DNA from: Acidobacteriota bacterium
Lineage (GTDB): Bacteria > Acidobacteriota > Blastocatellia > Pyrinomonadales > Pyrinomonadaceae
DNA length: 62,803 bases
Assembly: GCA_029557535.1 (NCBI GenBank)
Contig: JAKQII010000390.1
Span: 1-62,803, forward strand
Direction: 5' to 3'
Shown here piece after piece: positions 8,446-20,226 of the stretch. Position 1 is the first letter of the stretch. Each line of letters starts with the position of its first letter. Below the pieces are notes generated by a model. It had not been told where the DNA came from. It searched no databases and saw only the letters and a list, made by a program, of their open reading frames with translations. A program made the translations under genes and the position numbers.

Positions 8446-8970
8446 ATGGAACCTGAAAAGATCGGACAGCGCGACATTTATCAAGGCAAGATCCTGAACG
8501 TTCGGATCGATCGTGTACGCGAGGACGGGATCGAGTACGACCGCGAGATCGTCGCACATAACGGCAGCGCCGTAGTCGTGCCTGTCTTCGAAGACGGGAC
8601 CGTGGCGCTCGTCAGACAGTATCGCCACGCCGCCGGCGAGTATTTGCTTGAAATTCCCGCCGGATCTCTCGAAAAGGGCGAAGACCCGAAACTCGGCGCG
8701 GCCCGCGAACTTGAAGAAGAGATCGGCGTCGTCGCCGATTCGATCGAGAAACTCGCCGAATTCTATGTTTCGCCGGGCTTCCTGTCCGAGCTGATGCATG
8801 TTTTCGTCGCGACAGGTCTGACCGAAGTCGGGCAAAAACTCGAATACGACGAACTGCTCACCGTCGAACGATATTCATTCGATTCCCTGTTGAAGATGAT
8901 CCGAAACGGCGAGATCCGCGACGCAAAGACGATCTGCGGAGTTCTTTTCGCTTCCGAACGCTTTCGGTAA
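8446..8970 (+). CDS. NUDIX hydrolase, ADP-ribose pyrophosphatase type
   Basis: The protein hydrolyses nucleoside diphosphate derivatives, most likely ADP-ribose, to AMP and a phosphosugar. The full Nudix box is present in the segment EIPAGSLEKGEDPKLGAARE followed by LEEEIGV. The preceding VRQYRHAAGEYLLEIPAG block and the later ELMHVFVATGL are typical of the NudF/ADPRase group. I chose ATG 8446 (174 aa); an upstream TTG at 8401 would add 15 residues without family similarity. No operon partner is apparent on the plus strand. Confidence 0.92.
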   Translation: MEPEKIGQRDIYQGKILNVRIDRVREDGIEYDREIVAHNGSAVVVPVFEDGTVALVRQYRHAAGEYLLEIPAGSLEKGEDPKLGAARELEEEIGVVADSIEKLAEFYVSPGFLSELMHVFVATGLTEVGQKLEYDELLTVERYSFDSLLKMIRNGEIRDAKTICGVLFASERFR

Positions 8971-8972
8971 AT

Positions 8973-9184
8973 CTACCGCGTCAATCCACGAAGCGGTTCG
9001 ATGTCGTACCGGTAAATCGGCGAAGAGGCCAGACGGCGCTGAAACGCGGAGGCCTTTGTGTCGTGAAAGTCCTCGCAAAATCGGCGCCTTCTCGCACAGC
9101 GGTTCGATCCACAGCGACTTGCTGGCCGGAATCCGGCTGATCACGACGGTCGTTGGATAACGATTTGGGAAATCGCTGTCTCGA
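8973..9184 (-). pseudogene. possible frameshifted gene remnant
   Basis: On the minus strand, one frame reads protein-like from about 9184 (YPTTVVISRIPASKSLWIEP), and after a +1 shift near 9083 another reads FHDTKASAFQRRLASSPIYR then YDIEPLRGLTR to a stop at 8973. Neither half has a start codon with a ribosome site, and an in-frame TAA limits the 5' end. I do not recognise the parent family. It may instead be chance coding-like sequence. Confidence 0.3.
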
Positions 9185-9186
9185 TG

Positions 9187-9201
9187 TTAGAATAATTCTA
9201 A
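9187..9201. promoter_or_regulatory. PerR/Fur-family-like operator upstream of katG
   Basis: TTAGAATAATTCTAA is a perfect 7-1-7 inverted repeat. Its layout and 13 of 15 positions fit the known PerR box consensus TTATAATNATTATAA. It lies 224 nt before the katG start codon, with no intervening gene on the plus strand. PerR-type repressors classically control catalase genes in response to peroxide. The assignment is by consensus only. Confidence 0.6.
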
Positions 9202-9421
9202 ATTTCGACCGATTCTCGACGAATCTTACGGAACGAACCCCATCGATCGGATTGCGAAACCGCAAGCGCAACCTCGAAGTTTCTAAAAATCACGGGTTCG
9301 CGGGATTTCTCGGTTGCCAAACCAACGATTTCAAGACGACGTCCGGCCGACGCCGTGCGCGTCATTTCAATGATTGATCACGATTTCGACCGGCGTTCAT
9401 CCGGTCCTACCAAGGAGATAA

Positions 9422-11641
<2,220 letters not shown>

Positions 11642-11934
11642 GGTTTGTCAATAGTAACGATCGAACCGTCGACCGTTCGGCCGCGGCTCACCCGGATGTT
11701 AACGGATCTCTTTTCACGACTCAACCGTTTCATTCGCGTGGTTCGCGGCCGTCCCGTTTCGCTCGCGGGCGCAACGGCTCAATGCCTGACGCCAGGTGTC
11801 TGAGTTTTGCCCGCGGCCCCGGTGATTCGCGCACAACCGGACCGCCGTCGTCCCGTTCGCGTCAAACGCCTGGTTTCGTGCACGATTTCCTGTGCCGGGA
11901 CACCAGGATAATTTGCCTCACCGCCCTGCCGGCC
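11642..11934. other. intergenic gap between katG and rplM promoter
   Basis: No gene is supported here. Short GC-rich frames have no ribosome site or family likeness. I see no clear intrinsic terminator after katG; the imperfect palindrome around GAACCGTCGACCGTTC (about 11663-11678) could contribute but has no T tract. Confidence 0.5.
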
Positions 11935-11963
11935 TTGACCTCGACAGCATCGTTCGTTATCCT
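11935..11963 (+). promoter_or_regulatory. sigma-70-type promoter for the rplM operon
   Basis: TTGACC (11935-11940) and TATCCT (11958-11963) are separated by exactly 17 nt and lie 45 nt before the rplM start codon. This is the best housekeeping promoter match upstream of the ribosomal cluster. Confidence 0.6.
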
Positions 11964-12007
11964 ATCAGTTCGCTTTTTGGCGAATATTCCTAACATTGCA
12001 GGTATTT

Positions 12008-12451
12008 ATGAGTACTTATTTTCCGAGCGGAAAAGGTTTAGCGGACAATCGCAAGTGGTTTGTGGTCGATGCCAAGGGCAAGACCGTCGGACGCCTTGCG
12101 ACCGAAGTTGCGCGTATTTTGTCGGGAAAGAACAATCCGAATTGGACGCCGTTCCTCGACATGGGCGATCACGTCGTTGTGATCAACGCGCGCCACGCGA
12201 TCTTCAAGGGCTCGAAGAACGAGCAAAAGGTTTACCGTCATCACACGCTTTATCCGGGCGGCCTGCGTGAGAAATCGGTCAAGGATATGTTCGAAACAAA
12301 GCCCGAACGCATCATCGAACTTGCCGTCAAGGGCATGCTCCCGAAGACCAAGCTTGGAAAGGCGATGGCGAAAAAGTTGAAGGTTTACGCGGACGGCGAC
12401 CACCGCCACACCGCGCAGAAACCGGAAGCGGTTGTAATCGAAACGAAGTAG
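12008..12451 (+). CDS. rplM: 50S ribosomal protein L13
   Basis: L13 binds 23S rRNA early in large-subunit assembly. The start MSTYFPSG and conserved blocks [48 protein letters not shown] and the C-terminal [13 protein letters not shown] are typical; length 147 aa is normal. The ATG at 12008 is chosen over an upstream TTG at 11996. It heads the operon rplM-rpsI, an order conserved across bacteria, with rpsB-tsf-pyrH-frr following. Confidence 0.98.
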   Translation: MSTYFPSGKGLADNRKWFVVDAKGKTVGRLATEVARILSGKNNPNWTPFLDMGDHVVVINARHAIFKGSKNEQKVYRHHTLYPGGLREKSVKDMFETKPERIIELAVKGMLPKTKLGKAMAKKLKVYADGDHRHTAQKPEAVVIETK

Positions 12452-12489
12452 TTGGTCTGACAACTGACCACTGACAATAGATCACTTTT

Positions 12490-12882
12490 ATGGCAGATAT
12501 TCAGTATTACGGCACCGGCCGCAGAAAAACGTCGACCGCGCGGGTCTATCTTCGCCCCGGCAACGGCGACATCATCGTCAACCGACGCGGATTCGATGAT
12601 TACTTCCCGAATGAGGCGCTCCGGATGATCATCCGTCAGCCGCTTCGCCTGACGGACACCGCCAACAAATTCGACATTCTTGTCAATGTCGCGGGCGGCG
12701 GCACGGCCGGACAGGCCGGAGCGGTTCGACACGGGATCACGCGTGCTCTGATGGAGTACAACGCGGACTATCGTCCGACCTTGAAACGGGCCGGTCTGGT
12801 CACCCGCGATCCGCGCCAAAAGGAACGCAAGAAATACGGACAGAAGGGAGCCCGCAAACGGTTCCAGTTCTCGAAACGCTAA
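12490..12882 (+). CDS. rpsI: 30S ribosomal protein S9
   Basis: S9 sits in the head of the small subunit, and its C-terminal tail reaches the P-site tRNA. The N-terminal [20 protein letters not shown] block, the [19 protein letters not shown] block and the basic C-terminus ending KRFQFSKR are diagnostic. Length 130 aa is standard. It follows rplM by 38 nt. No clear Shine-Dalgarno sequence precedes ATG 12490, so it may rely on coupling with rplM. Confidence 0.98.
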   Translation: MADIQYYGTGRRKTSTARVYLRPGNGDIIVNRRGFDDYFPNEALRMIIRQPLRLTDTANKFDILVNVAGGGTAGQAGAVRHGITRALMEYNADYRPTLKRAGLVTRDPRQKERKKYGQKGARKRFQFSKR

Positions 12883-12962
12883 GAGGCGGATGGTTCGTTG
12901 TATGTTGTCGATCGCGAATTGCATCTTGATTGACAGTTTCCAATGGACCTTGCACCAATCCA

Positions 12963-13000
12963 TCGACGCGGTTTAGTTGGTTTAACACCGGCCGCGTCGA
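12963..13000 (+). promoter_or_regulatory. hairpin in the rpsB leader
   Basis: TCGACGCGG (12963-12971) pairs perfectly with CCGCGTCGA (12992-13000) around a 20-nt loop, just before the rpsB ribosome site. There is no T run, so it is not an intrinsic terminator. It could be a target for translational autoregulation by S2, as known for rpsB leaders in other bacteria. The role is inferred. Confidence 0.4.
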
Positions 13001-13035
13001 GTACATAAACCAATAAACAAGGAGAGTACGAAGCT

Positions 13036-13950
<915 letters not shown>

Positions 13951-13966
13951 ACTTTTACCCAAGATG

Positions 13967-14014
13967 GCGTAGCGAATTCCGTTGGTTTCGACCAAAACGG
14001 GCTACGCTTTTTTT
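13967..14014 (+). terminator. intrinsic terminator/attenuator between rpsB and tsf
   Basis: GCGTAGC (13967-13973) pairs with GCTACGC (14001-14007). An inner TTGGT-TTCG-ACCAA hairpin forms within the loop, and seven T follow. It lies 16 nt after rpsB and 35 nt before tsf, so it may lower tsf expression relative to rpsB by partial termination. Confidence 0.75.
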
Positions 14015-14049
14015 GCAGATTTTTTTTGAGATCATATTTGGAGTGAATT

Positions 14050-14712
14050 ATGGCAGAAATTACAGCGAGCGCAGTTAAGTCCTTGCGCGAAAAAACCGGT
14101 GCGGGAATGATCGACTGCAAGAATGCATTGGTCGAGGCGAATGGTGATGAAACCGCCGCGATCGAGATCCTCCGCAAAAAAGGAATGGCGACGGCAAGCA
14201 AGAAAGAAGGCCGCGTGACCGCCGAAGGCGCGGTCGGATCGTACATCCATATGGGCGGTAAGGTCGGAGTCCTCGTCGAAATCAATTGCGAGAGCGACTT
14301 TGTGTCCCGCGGAGAGGAGTTCCAGCAGTTGGTGAAGGATGTTGCGATGCACATCGCCGCGACCGATCCGCGCTATCTTCGCCGGGAGGAAGTTCCCGCT
14401 TCCGAACTCGACAAGGAGCGCGAGATACTTATGGAACAACTCAAGAACGATCCGAAGAACGCGAGCAAGCCGGAAGAAGTCCTTGCAAAGATCATCGACG
14501 GACGTCTCAATAAGTTCTTTGAAGACAACGTTCTTCTCGATCAGGCGTTTGTGAAAGACCCGTCGAAGACGATCGGCGAACTGGTGACCGAGAAGATCGC
14601 GTCCATCAAGGAGAATATCTCGATCCGCCGGTTCGCCCGCTTCAAGATGGGTGAGGGCATTGAGAAGAAACAGGACGATTTCGCGGCTGAAGTCGCGTCC
14701 ATGGTAGGATAG
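14050..14712 (+). CDS. tsf: translation elongation factor Ts
   Basis: EF-Ts exchanges GDP for GTP on EF-Tu. The N-terminal UBA-like block [19 protein letters not shown] is present, as is the core [12 protein letters not shown]. At 220 aa it is the short form with one core subdomain reduced, as in Thermus- and cyanobacteria-like EF-Ts, rather than the roughly 280-aa E. coli type. ATG 14050 has GGAG 6 nt upstream. rpsB lies upstream across an intrinsic terminator, and pyrH lies downstream across a repeat. Confidence 0.97.
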   Translation: MAEITASAVKSLREKTGAGMIDCKNALVEANGDETAAIEILRKKGMATASKKEGRVTAEGAVGSYIHMGGKVGVLVEINCESDFVSRGEEFQQLVKDVAMHIAATDPRYLRREEVPASELDKEREILMEQLKNDPKNASKPEEVLAKIIDGRLNKFFEDNVLLDQAFVKDPSKTIGELVTEKIASIKENISIRRFARFKMGEGIEKKQDDFAAEVASMVG

Positions 14713-14714
14713 AC

Positions 14715-14809
14715 GCATTTGGGATTTGGGATTTGGGATATGGGATTGCGGAATGGCGATCCCAAACCCGAACCCAAATCCGAGATCCAAAATCCGCATT
14801 CCCAAATGC
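14715..14809. repeat. palindromic GGGATTTGGGAT-type intergenic repeat
   Basis: The gap between tsf and pyrH is almost entirely one imperfect palindrome. The left arm is GCATTTGGGATTTGGGAT-like, and the right arm carries CCCAAA units and ends TCCCAAATGC; the outermost 10 nt (14715-14724 and 14800-14809) are perfectly complementary. Related copies lie after guaB (about 40428-40515) and inside tgt (54898-54963). It is REP-like, and its role is unknown. Confidence 0.8.
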
Positions 14810-14810
14810 T

Positions 14811-15548
14811 ATGGTTCCCGTATATAAAAGACTGTTGCTGAAACTCTCGGGTGAAGCCCTCATGGGCGGACAAAACTACGGGATCGACGTCAACGTGGCT
14901 GAGGCCGTTGCCAATGAAATAAAGGCGGTCCGTGAGCTCGGCGTTGAGATCGCAGTCGTTGTCGGCGGCGGAAACATCTTCCGTGGCGTTTCAAAGTCAG
15001 CAGGCAACATGGACCGGGCGGCAGCCGATTATATTGGAATGCTCGCCACGGTCATGAATGCCGTCGTGCTTCAGGATGCCTTGGAAAAGCTCGGCGTTTA
15101 CACGCGTGCGATGTCGGCCATTGACATCCCGCAGTTGGCCGAACCATTCATCCGCCGGCGCGCTGAGCGCCATCTCGAGAAAGGGCGCGTCGTTATTTTC
15201 GCCGCGGGAACGGGCAATCCCTATTTCACGACCGACTCGGCCGCGGCCCTTCGCGCGCTGGAGATCCGCGCCGAAGTGATCTTAAAGGCGACCAAAGTAG
15301 ATGGAATCTATTCCGCTGACCCGATGCTCGTAAGCGATGCCAGCCGTTACGAGACGATCACTTATCAGGAAGTGCTCGAGCGACAACTTAAGGTTATGGA
15401 CGCTTCGGCCATTTCCCTTTGCATGGACAACAACTTGCCGATCATGGTCTTCAATATGAAGTCGAGCGGGAATATTCTCAAGGCCGTTTGCGGGGACCTT
15501 TCGATCGGTACGCTGGTGACCGCCGGCCAAAAGGGCCAGCCGGCCTGA
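14811..15548 (+). CDS. pyrH: UMP kinase
   Basis: PyrH phosphorylates UMP to UDP in pyrimidine nucleotide synthesis and is an amino-acid-kinase-fold protein. Visible blocks are [15 protein letters not shown] (phosphate loop), [11 protein letters not shown], and [14 protein letters not shown]; the C-terminus ends GTLVTAG. I place the start at ATG 14811 (245 aa), where family similarity begins ([11 protein letters not shown]). The frame opens further to 14733, but that N-terminus would be translated from the upstream repeat. No Shine-Dalgarno sequence precedes 14811; the repeat ends 1 nt before the ATG. frr follows by 13 nt. Confidence 0.96.
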   Translation: MVPVYKRLLLKLSGEALMGGQNYGIDVNVAEAVANEIKAVRELGVEIAVVVGGGNIFRGVSKSAGNMDRAAADYIGMLATVMNAVVLQDALEKLGVYTRAMSAIDIPQLAEPFIRRRAERHLEKGRVVIFAAGTGNPYFTTDSAAALRALEIRAEVILKATKVDGIYSADPMLVSDASRYETITYQEVLERQLKVMDASAISLCMDNNLPIMVFNMKSSGNILKAVCGDLSIGTLVTAGQKGQPA

Positions 15549-15561
15549 AGCGGAGACGATT

Positions 15562-16122
15562 ATGAGCGTTGAAACGATTTTGAACGAGACGAAACCGAAG
15601 ATGGAGGCCGTCATCGACGACCTCAAACGCAAACTCGCCAACGTCCGTACCGGACGGGCAACCGTCGGGCTGCTTGACGGCGTGATGGTTGACTACTACG
15701 GCACCGCGACGCCTTTGAACCAGATGGCGTCGGTTGCCGTTCCCGAACCGCAGATGCTGACGGTTCAGCCCTGGGACATTTCCCAGATCTCGGCGGTCGA
15801 AAAGGCGATCATCGGTGCTAATTTGGGACTCAACCCTTCAAACGACGGTAAAATGATCCGGCTCCCGATCCCCGCCCTCAACGAGGAGCGCCGCAAGCAG
15901 CTGGCGAAGCAGGTCCACGAGATCGCGGAAGAGCATAAGGTGGCGATCCGGAACGTCCGGCATCATTCGAACGACTTGCTGAAAAGGATGCTCAAGGACA
16001 AGAGCGTTTCCGAGGACGATGAACGATTTGGATTGGACGAAGTCCAGAAGCTGACGAATGCGTTCACCGGCAAGGTGGACGAACTCGCGAGGACGAAGGA
16101 AACCGAGATCATGCACGTTTGA
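15562..16122 (+). CDS. frr: ribosome recycling factor
   Basis: RRF splits post-termination ribosomes with EF-G. The family blocks LANVRTGRATVGLLDGVMVDYYG, QPWDISQISAVEKAI, LGLNPSNDGKMIRLPIPALN-type sequence and EERRKQLAKQVHEIAEEHKVAIRNVR are intact; length 186 aa is standard. GGAG precedes ATG 15562. It is the last gene of the translation cluster and is followed by a terminator. Confidence 0.98.
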   Translation: MSVETILNETKPKMEAVIDDLKRKLANVRTGRATVGLLDGVMVDYYGTATPLNQMASVAVPEPQMLTVQPWDISQISAVEKAIIGANLGLNPSNDGKMIRLPIPALNEERRKQLAKQVHEIAEEHKVAIRNVRHHSNDLLKRMLKDKSVSEDDERFGLDEVQKLTNAFTGKVDELARTKETEIMHV

Positions 16123-16143
16123 GGTTGCGATCGCTGCCAATCG

Positions 16144-16181
16144 AAAGGCCGGTACCGGGATTTTCCCGATCCGGCTTTTTT
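16144..16181 (+). terminator. intrinsic terminator after frr
   Basis: A GCCGG/CCGGC outer stem and a CGGGA/TCCCG inner stem are separated by a small internal loop and followed by six T. It lies between the convergent frr and the gene ending at 16198 and closes the ribosomal operon. Confidence 0.75.
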
Positions 16182-16197
16182 CGTTTCCGACCCTCGG

Positions 16198-16953
16198 TTA
16201 ATTGTCCAAGCGGAAAACGTCGTCCGCGACCTCGGTATTAACGAGAATTTCCTTTGCCTTGAAGCTCGAATAGATCGTCACGAACCCGAGATCGAAACGC
16301 TGTGAGTATTTCTCAGGAATCTTGACGTTATCGACGTCACGGTACTTATCAATTTCGACGGCAGTCGTCACCGTGCGCCCTTCGTACGAATAGGTAGCTT
16401 CATAGGACTTGATCTCGAACGACTTATCGTCGACGAGGAAGTCCGTGAAATAGCCTTCGGGCGAAGTGATCCTGAATCCCGTCTTCTTTTTCGCGGAAGC
16501 CGGCAGCGCCGTCACGACGAATCCTTTCTCTTCGATGCGCTGCAACATCGGAAGGCCAAGCCGATTGATCGGCGGAAGCTGGAAATTCGGAATATTTGAC
16601 ACCGTCGATTCGCCGTTCGAAATCTGCTTCAACGGACGCATCGGATTATCGATCTCGAGGCGATATTTTTCACCCGAGAATATCGTCACGAACGCGGTAT
16701 CGATCGTCTGAGTCGGTGATCCCGACACTTGTGCCGATCCGCGTACGATAAGCGTCTTCATGTTCTTAAGCGCGACTCCGCCGTGCGCAGCGAACGATTT
16801 GCGGGCGGTTTCGAGCGCAGCGGCATCGCCGGACGCCGTCGGCACAGACTCTGGCACTTTCGCCTTTTCACTCTCGTTCGTTGCGTCCTTGGATTGTGCA
16901 CGAGCAATCACAGGGGCCAACAAAAGCGCCAATATTATCAGTGTTCTCATCAT
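16198..16953 (-). CDS. exported LolA-like / outer-membrane lipoprotein-sorting-type protein
   Basis: A signal peptide (LIILALLLAPVIARAQ, residues 1-20) is followed by a low-complexity linker and, from about residue 50, a beta-rich domain that looks like the LolA/LppX fold (ARKSFAAHGGVALKNMKTLI then strands such as GSAQVSG and KYRLEIDN). Acidobacterial proteins of this layout are often annotated as outer membrane lipoprotein-sorting proteins. The family call is by overall pattern, with no diagnostic catalytic motif. It appears monocistronic, convergent with frr, and lies downstream of the Oar-like gene only in the opposite sense. Confidence 0.65.
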   Translation of the reverse strand: MMRTLIILALLLAPVIARAQSKDATNESEKAKVPESVPTASGDAAALETARKSFAAHGGVALKNMKTLIVRGSAQVSGSPTQTIDTAFVTIFSGEKYRLEIDNPMRPLKQISNGESTVSNIPNFQLPPINRLGLPMLQRIEEKGFVVTALPASAKKKTGFRITSPEGYFTDFLVDDKSFEIKSYEATYSYEGRTVTTAVEIDKYRDVDNVKIPEKYSQRFDLGFVTIYSSFKAKEILVNTEVADDVFRLDN

Positions 16954-17089
16954 CGTTGTTCTTATCGAATGTCCACTATCGGCTCAGCGAATTGCCGATT
17001 GCGTTCCCGACATTCCGGCAGTCGGCAACAAGTTCTTTGGACCCAAGTTGGCGTAATTGACCCGCCCAAAAGGGTCGAACATCATACGC

Positions 17090-17122
17090 AAAAATCGGGG
17101 CAAGGGTTTTCACCTTGCCCCG
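17090..17122 (-). terminator. intrinsic terminator after the Oar-like gene
   Basis: On the minus strand CGGGGCAAGG pairs perfectly with CCTTGCCCCG around a 7-nt loop and is followed by ATTTTT. It begins 24 nt past the stop at 17146. Confidence 0.88.
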
Positions 17123-17145
17123 TCGTCCAGCCTCTTGCGAAAAGT

Positions 17146-20100
17146 CTACCAACTGAACCGTGCCTGGAGTTCGATTCGGCGATTACCCGAGCTCGCTCCG
17201 CCGCCGCCGAAGAAACCGAAGCCGCCGGCGGTCGATGTCGATTGACCGAATCGGCTCGTATTCAGGCTCCCGATCGGGGTTCCCATATTGACCGTGTTGA
17301 ACAGGTTCGAAACCTGGACTCCGAATGTCAGGTTGTATGGCTGGCTTCCGCCGCCTCCGCCGAACATGCCGCCGCCTCCACCCATGACCATTCCGCCGCG
17401 GCCGCCACGACCGCCACCGCCGACTCCCGGGATGCCTCCGCCACGGTTGCCGCCGCCCTGCTGCTGGCTCTGTCCATTCGACGACGAATTCCGTTCACCG
17501 CCGAAACTGAAGGTCTTGCTCAGATTGAGGTTGACGTTGAAGAAGGACGGTCCGCGACCGAAATTGCGCGGTATGATCGCGTTCGGATCATAGCCACTCG
17601 TATCACAGAAGGAATTCGTGAGCCCGAGCTCGCCGCACCGCGCCGCGAGTTGAGCAAATGTCGGTCGTTCGGTGTACTGATTATCGCCGTTCGAATCTAC
17701 GCCCGTCGTAATGTTGAACGGACGCCCCGACGAAGCGATAATGAACGGCGACAAGCGAATGTTCCACGGCATCGTGAACGAACCGCCGACGACGACATTA
17801 TGGCGAACGTCGAGTGACGCAGTGCCGTATTCGCCGGTCAGATCCCAAGTGTACGCCGGGAACGAGTTAGCGCCGTCCGAGTCACTCTTCGCGAATCCGA
17901 GCCGGTAGTTGCCCCAAACCTGCATCCTAGCGCTGATCTGAGTCCTGAAGTTGAAGATCACTTGATGCTGCGTCAACTTCCCTGTCGATTCGTACTGCAG
18001 AATGTTACCGATCGCTGGGTCGGGACGAATGCCGCCGGTACAGTCTCCGGTTGCCGCCGGACAAACCGGCGCATTGATGTTGCGGGCTCGCAGCAGGTTG
18101 TTGTTGCGGGCGCCGACGTAAAAGATTGCCATGGTCGTTTTGAACGGCAACTGGCGTTCAATACCAAGTGCCGTCTGGAGCGTGTAGGACGATTTGAGTT
18201 CGGGAGCGACCTGACGCAACGTCGTCGTGAACGGGACGATCGCACCGATCTGATCGCTCGTCGGAACGTTGGTTACCCCTGAGAGCGCGAAGATCGGTTG
18301 GCTCAACAACGCTATCGCCGCGGCTTGACGGACCGGGTCCGGATCGTTTGCCGAGACAACGTAATTGAGCTGGCGCGTACCGTCGAAACGGAGCGCGTTG
18401 AGCGTGTAATTTTCACTGAAACGGTCGTAGAACACACCGAATCCGCCGCGAATCACAGTCTTCGGCTGTTTTGCACCGCCCGCGCCGGGCGACCAGGCAA
18501 AACTAAACCGCGGCGCAAAATTGAAGTCGTCGTCGATATTCGTCTGATTCTCGTACCGGAGACCGATCCCGAGCGTCAGATCCTGCCGTACACGCCAGTC
18601 ATCGGTAATGAACGCACCGACTTCAATCTGCGAGACTTTCGCCAGTGGGTTTCCGGAAGTAATGCTGAACTGGGTCGGGTTGTAGCGGGTATCGGCCGCA
18701 CCGAGCAGCTTCGCGCGATATTGTTCGATGCCTGAAACGACCCCGTCCGCATTCAGGTCATACGGATCCCCTGTCGCGAAGAATCCGGGGAAAGTGAACG
18801 AACCGCCGAATCCGTTTTCCGAACGATCACTGATCGTTTGTCCCTGAAGCCGGATCCCGAATTTGATCGAATGCGACGCTTTCTTTCCAAGAGTTGTTGA
18901 AGTGTAGTTTTGCAACTCCCATTCTTTGGACTTGTTGTAGCTAAGCCCGATCTGGGCGCCGCCACCGTTGAACGCGTTCGACACGTTGATCGTCGGGATC
19001 GTGTTGTCGCCAACTTGTTCGCGATCGTTCACCTCGTACGAGAACCGGGTTTCATTGACTGTCTTGGCGTTCAGGATCGCCGTTTCCGTCAGTCGCAGTT
19101 CGTGCTGGTTGACTGACGTCTCGTAGGCTCGGGTCGGCAACGAAAAACCGCCGATCCCTTGATTGCTTGTCGTATTGCGCGAGAAGCTGTAACGCGCTAC
19201 CAGCGTGTTCTTGTCGTTTATCGCATAATCGATCCGCGGCCCGAGCGAAAAGCGGCGCGTAGGAACGGTCAATTCCTGCTGGAACGGCGTGACGTTGAAC
19301 GCCGGGTCAAGTATCGTCGCGTTGATCAAAGCGCCGTTGTCGACCTGCCGATTGCTGATATCGAATCCCCACGATGCTTTCTTGCTCATGAGCGGACCCG
19401 AAACGTTCCCGCCGAACATCCGGGTCTGTGACGACGCGCGGTTGGTCGCGAACGGATTGCGCGAGTTCAGGCTTTCGTCGTTGAAGTTCCCGAACACATT
19501 GCCGCGGAAGCGATCCGAGCCCGGCTTGGTGAATATCTCGATCCGGCCAAAGCCGAGCCGATCGTATTCGGCCGAGAACGGATTCTGGTTAATGCGGATC
19601 TCGCGGATCGTGTCTTTCGGCGGAAGTCGGCCGCCCGTAAATCCGTCGATGTAGATCTGACCGCCGTTCGGTCCCGATGACGGTCCGGCGAGCGCCTGAA
19701 GGGCTGCCTCAAGTTCTTCCTCATTATCAGGAAGCCCTTCGAGGTCCTTGTCCTTCAGGATCATCTGCGACTGGTTGTTATTCGGATCGTTGTCGACCTG
19801 GTTGTCGCCGTTGATCTCGACGTTTTCACTCACGCCCTCGACGGAAAGCGCCACGGTCAATTCCGTCTTTTCGCCCGAGGCGACCGCGACTTCCGATTGT
19901 TCGTACAATGAAAACTTCGGAGCGATCACACGAACCGTGTAGTTGCCCGCTGAAAGACCGGCGATAGAGAACTCACCCTGTTTGTTGGTCACCGCTGTCT
20001 TTTCCTTGCCGGCGGAATCAACCACGATCACATTTGCGCCGACAACGACCGCGCCGAGGCTGTCGAAGACCTGGCCGGAGATCGTTCCAGCTTTCTGCGC

Positions 20101-20166
20101 CGACGCGTTCACGCCCGAGAGCGTGACGACGGCGAGCATGATTGCAAATAAAATTAAGTTTTTCAT
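17146..20166 (-). CDS. Oar-like TonB-dependent outer-membrane protein with carboxypeptidase-regulatory-like domain
   Basis: The 1006-aa protein has a signal peptide (1-23), an N-terminal beta-sandwich regulatory-like domain (about 24-115: GTISGQVFDSLGAVVVGANV), a plug-like domain (about 130-225: IYIDGFTGGRLPPKDTIREI) and a long beta-barrel ending in an aromatic residue (RIELQARFSW). Such proteins import substrates or serve as outer-membrane adhesins and are strongly expanded in Acidobacteriota. The substrate is unknown. Two Gly-rich low-complexity tracts lie near residues 895-945 and 980-995. GGGG lies 6 nt before ATG 20166. It follows a DUF5666-like gene by 60 nt, and its energy source is probably the TonB system at 48-50.7 kb. 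Confidence 0.92.
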   Translation of the reverse strand: MKNLILFAIMLAVVTLSGVNASAQKAGTISGQVFDSLGAVVVGANVIVVDSAGKEKTAVTNKQGEFSIAGLSAGNYTVRVIAPKFSLYEQSEVAVASGEKTELTVALSVEGVSENVEINGDNQVDNDPNNNQSQMILKDKDLEGLPDNEEELEAALQALAGPSSGPNGGQIYIDGFTGGRLPPKDTIREIRINQNPFSAEYDRLGFGRIEIFTKPGSDRFRGNVFGNFNDESLNSRNPFATNRASSQTRMFGGNVSGPLMSKKASWGFDISNRQVDNGALINATILDPAFNVTPFQQELTVPTRRFSLGPRIDYAINDKNTLVARYSFSRNTTSNQGIGGFSLPTRAYETSVNQHELRLTETAILNAKTVNETRFSYEVNDREQVGDNTIPTINVSNAFNGGGAQIGLSYNKSKEWELQNYTSTTLGKKASHSIKFGIRLQGQTISDRSENGFGGSFTFPGFFATGDPYDLNADGVVSGIEQYRAKLLGAADTRYNPTQFSITSGNPLAKVSQIEVGAFITDDWRVRQDLTLGIGLRYENQTNIDDDFNFAPRFSFAWSPGAGGAKQPKTVIRGGFGVFYDRFSENYTLNALRFDGTRQLNYVVSANDPDPVRQAAAIALLSQPIFALSGVTNVPTSDQIGAIVPFTTTLRQVAPELKSSYTLQTALGIERQLPFKTTMAIFYVGARNNNLLRARNINAPVCPAATGDCTGGIRPDPAIGNILQYESTGKLTQHQVIFNFRTQISARMQVWGNYRLGFAKSDSDGANSFPAYTWDLTGEYGTASLDVRHNVVVGGSFTMPWNIRLSPFIIASSGRPFNITTGVDSNGDNQYTERPTFAQLAARCGELGLTNSFCDTSGYDPNAIIPRNFGRGPSFFNVNLNLSKTFSFGGERNSSSNGQSQQQGGGNRGGGIPGVGGGGRGGRGGMVMGGGGGMFGGGGGSQPYNLTFGVQVSNLFNTVNMGTPIGSLNTSRFGQSTSTAGGFGFFGGGGASSGNRRIELQARFSW

Positions 20167-20226
20167 AATATCCCCTGGAAAAAAAATTGGGGGCGGAACC
20201 TGGCCGTCCCCAGTTCATGAATTCTG

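Noticed and set aside
16729-17817. 362-aa plus-strand frame
   Set aside because: Covers parts of two minus-strand genes and the terminator between them; no ribosome site.
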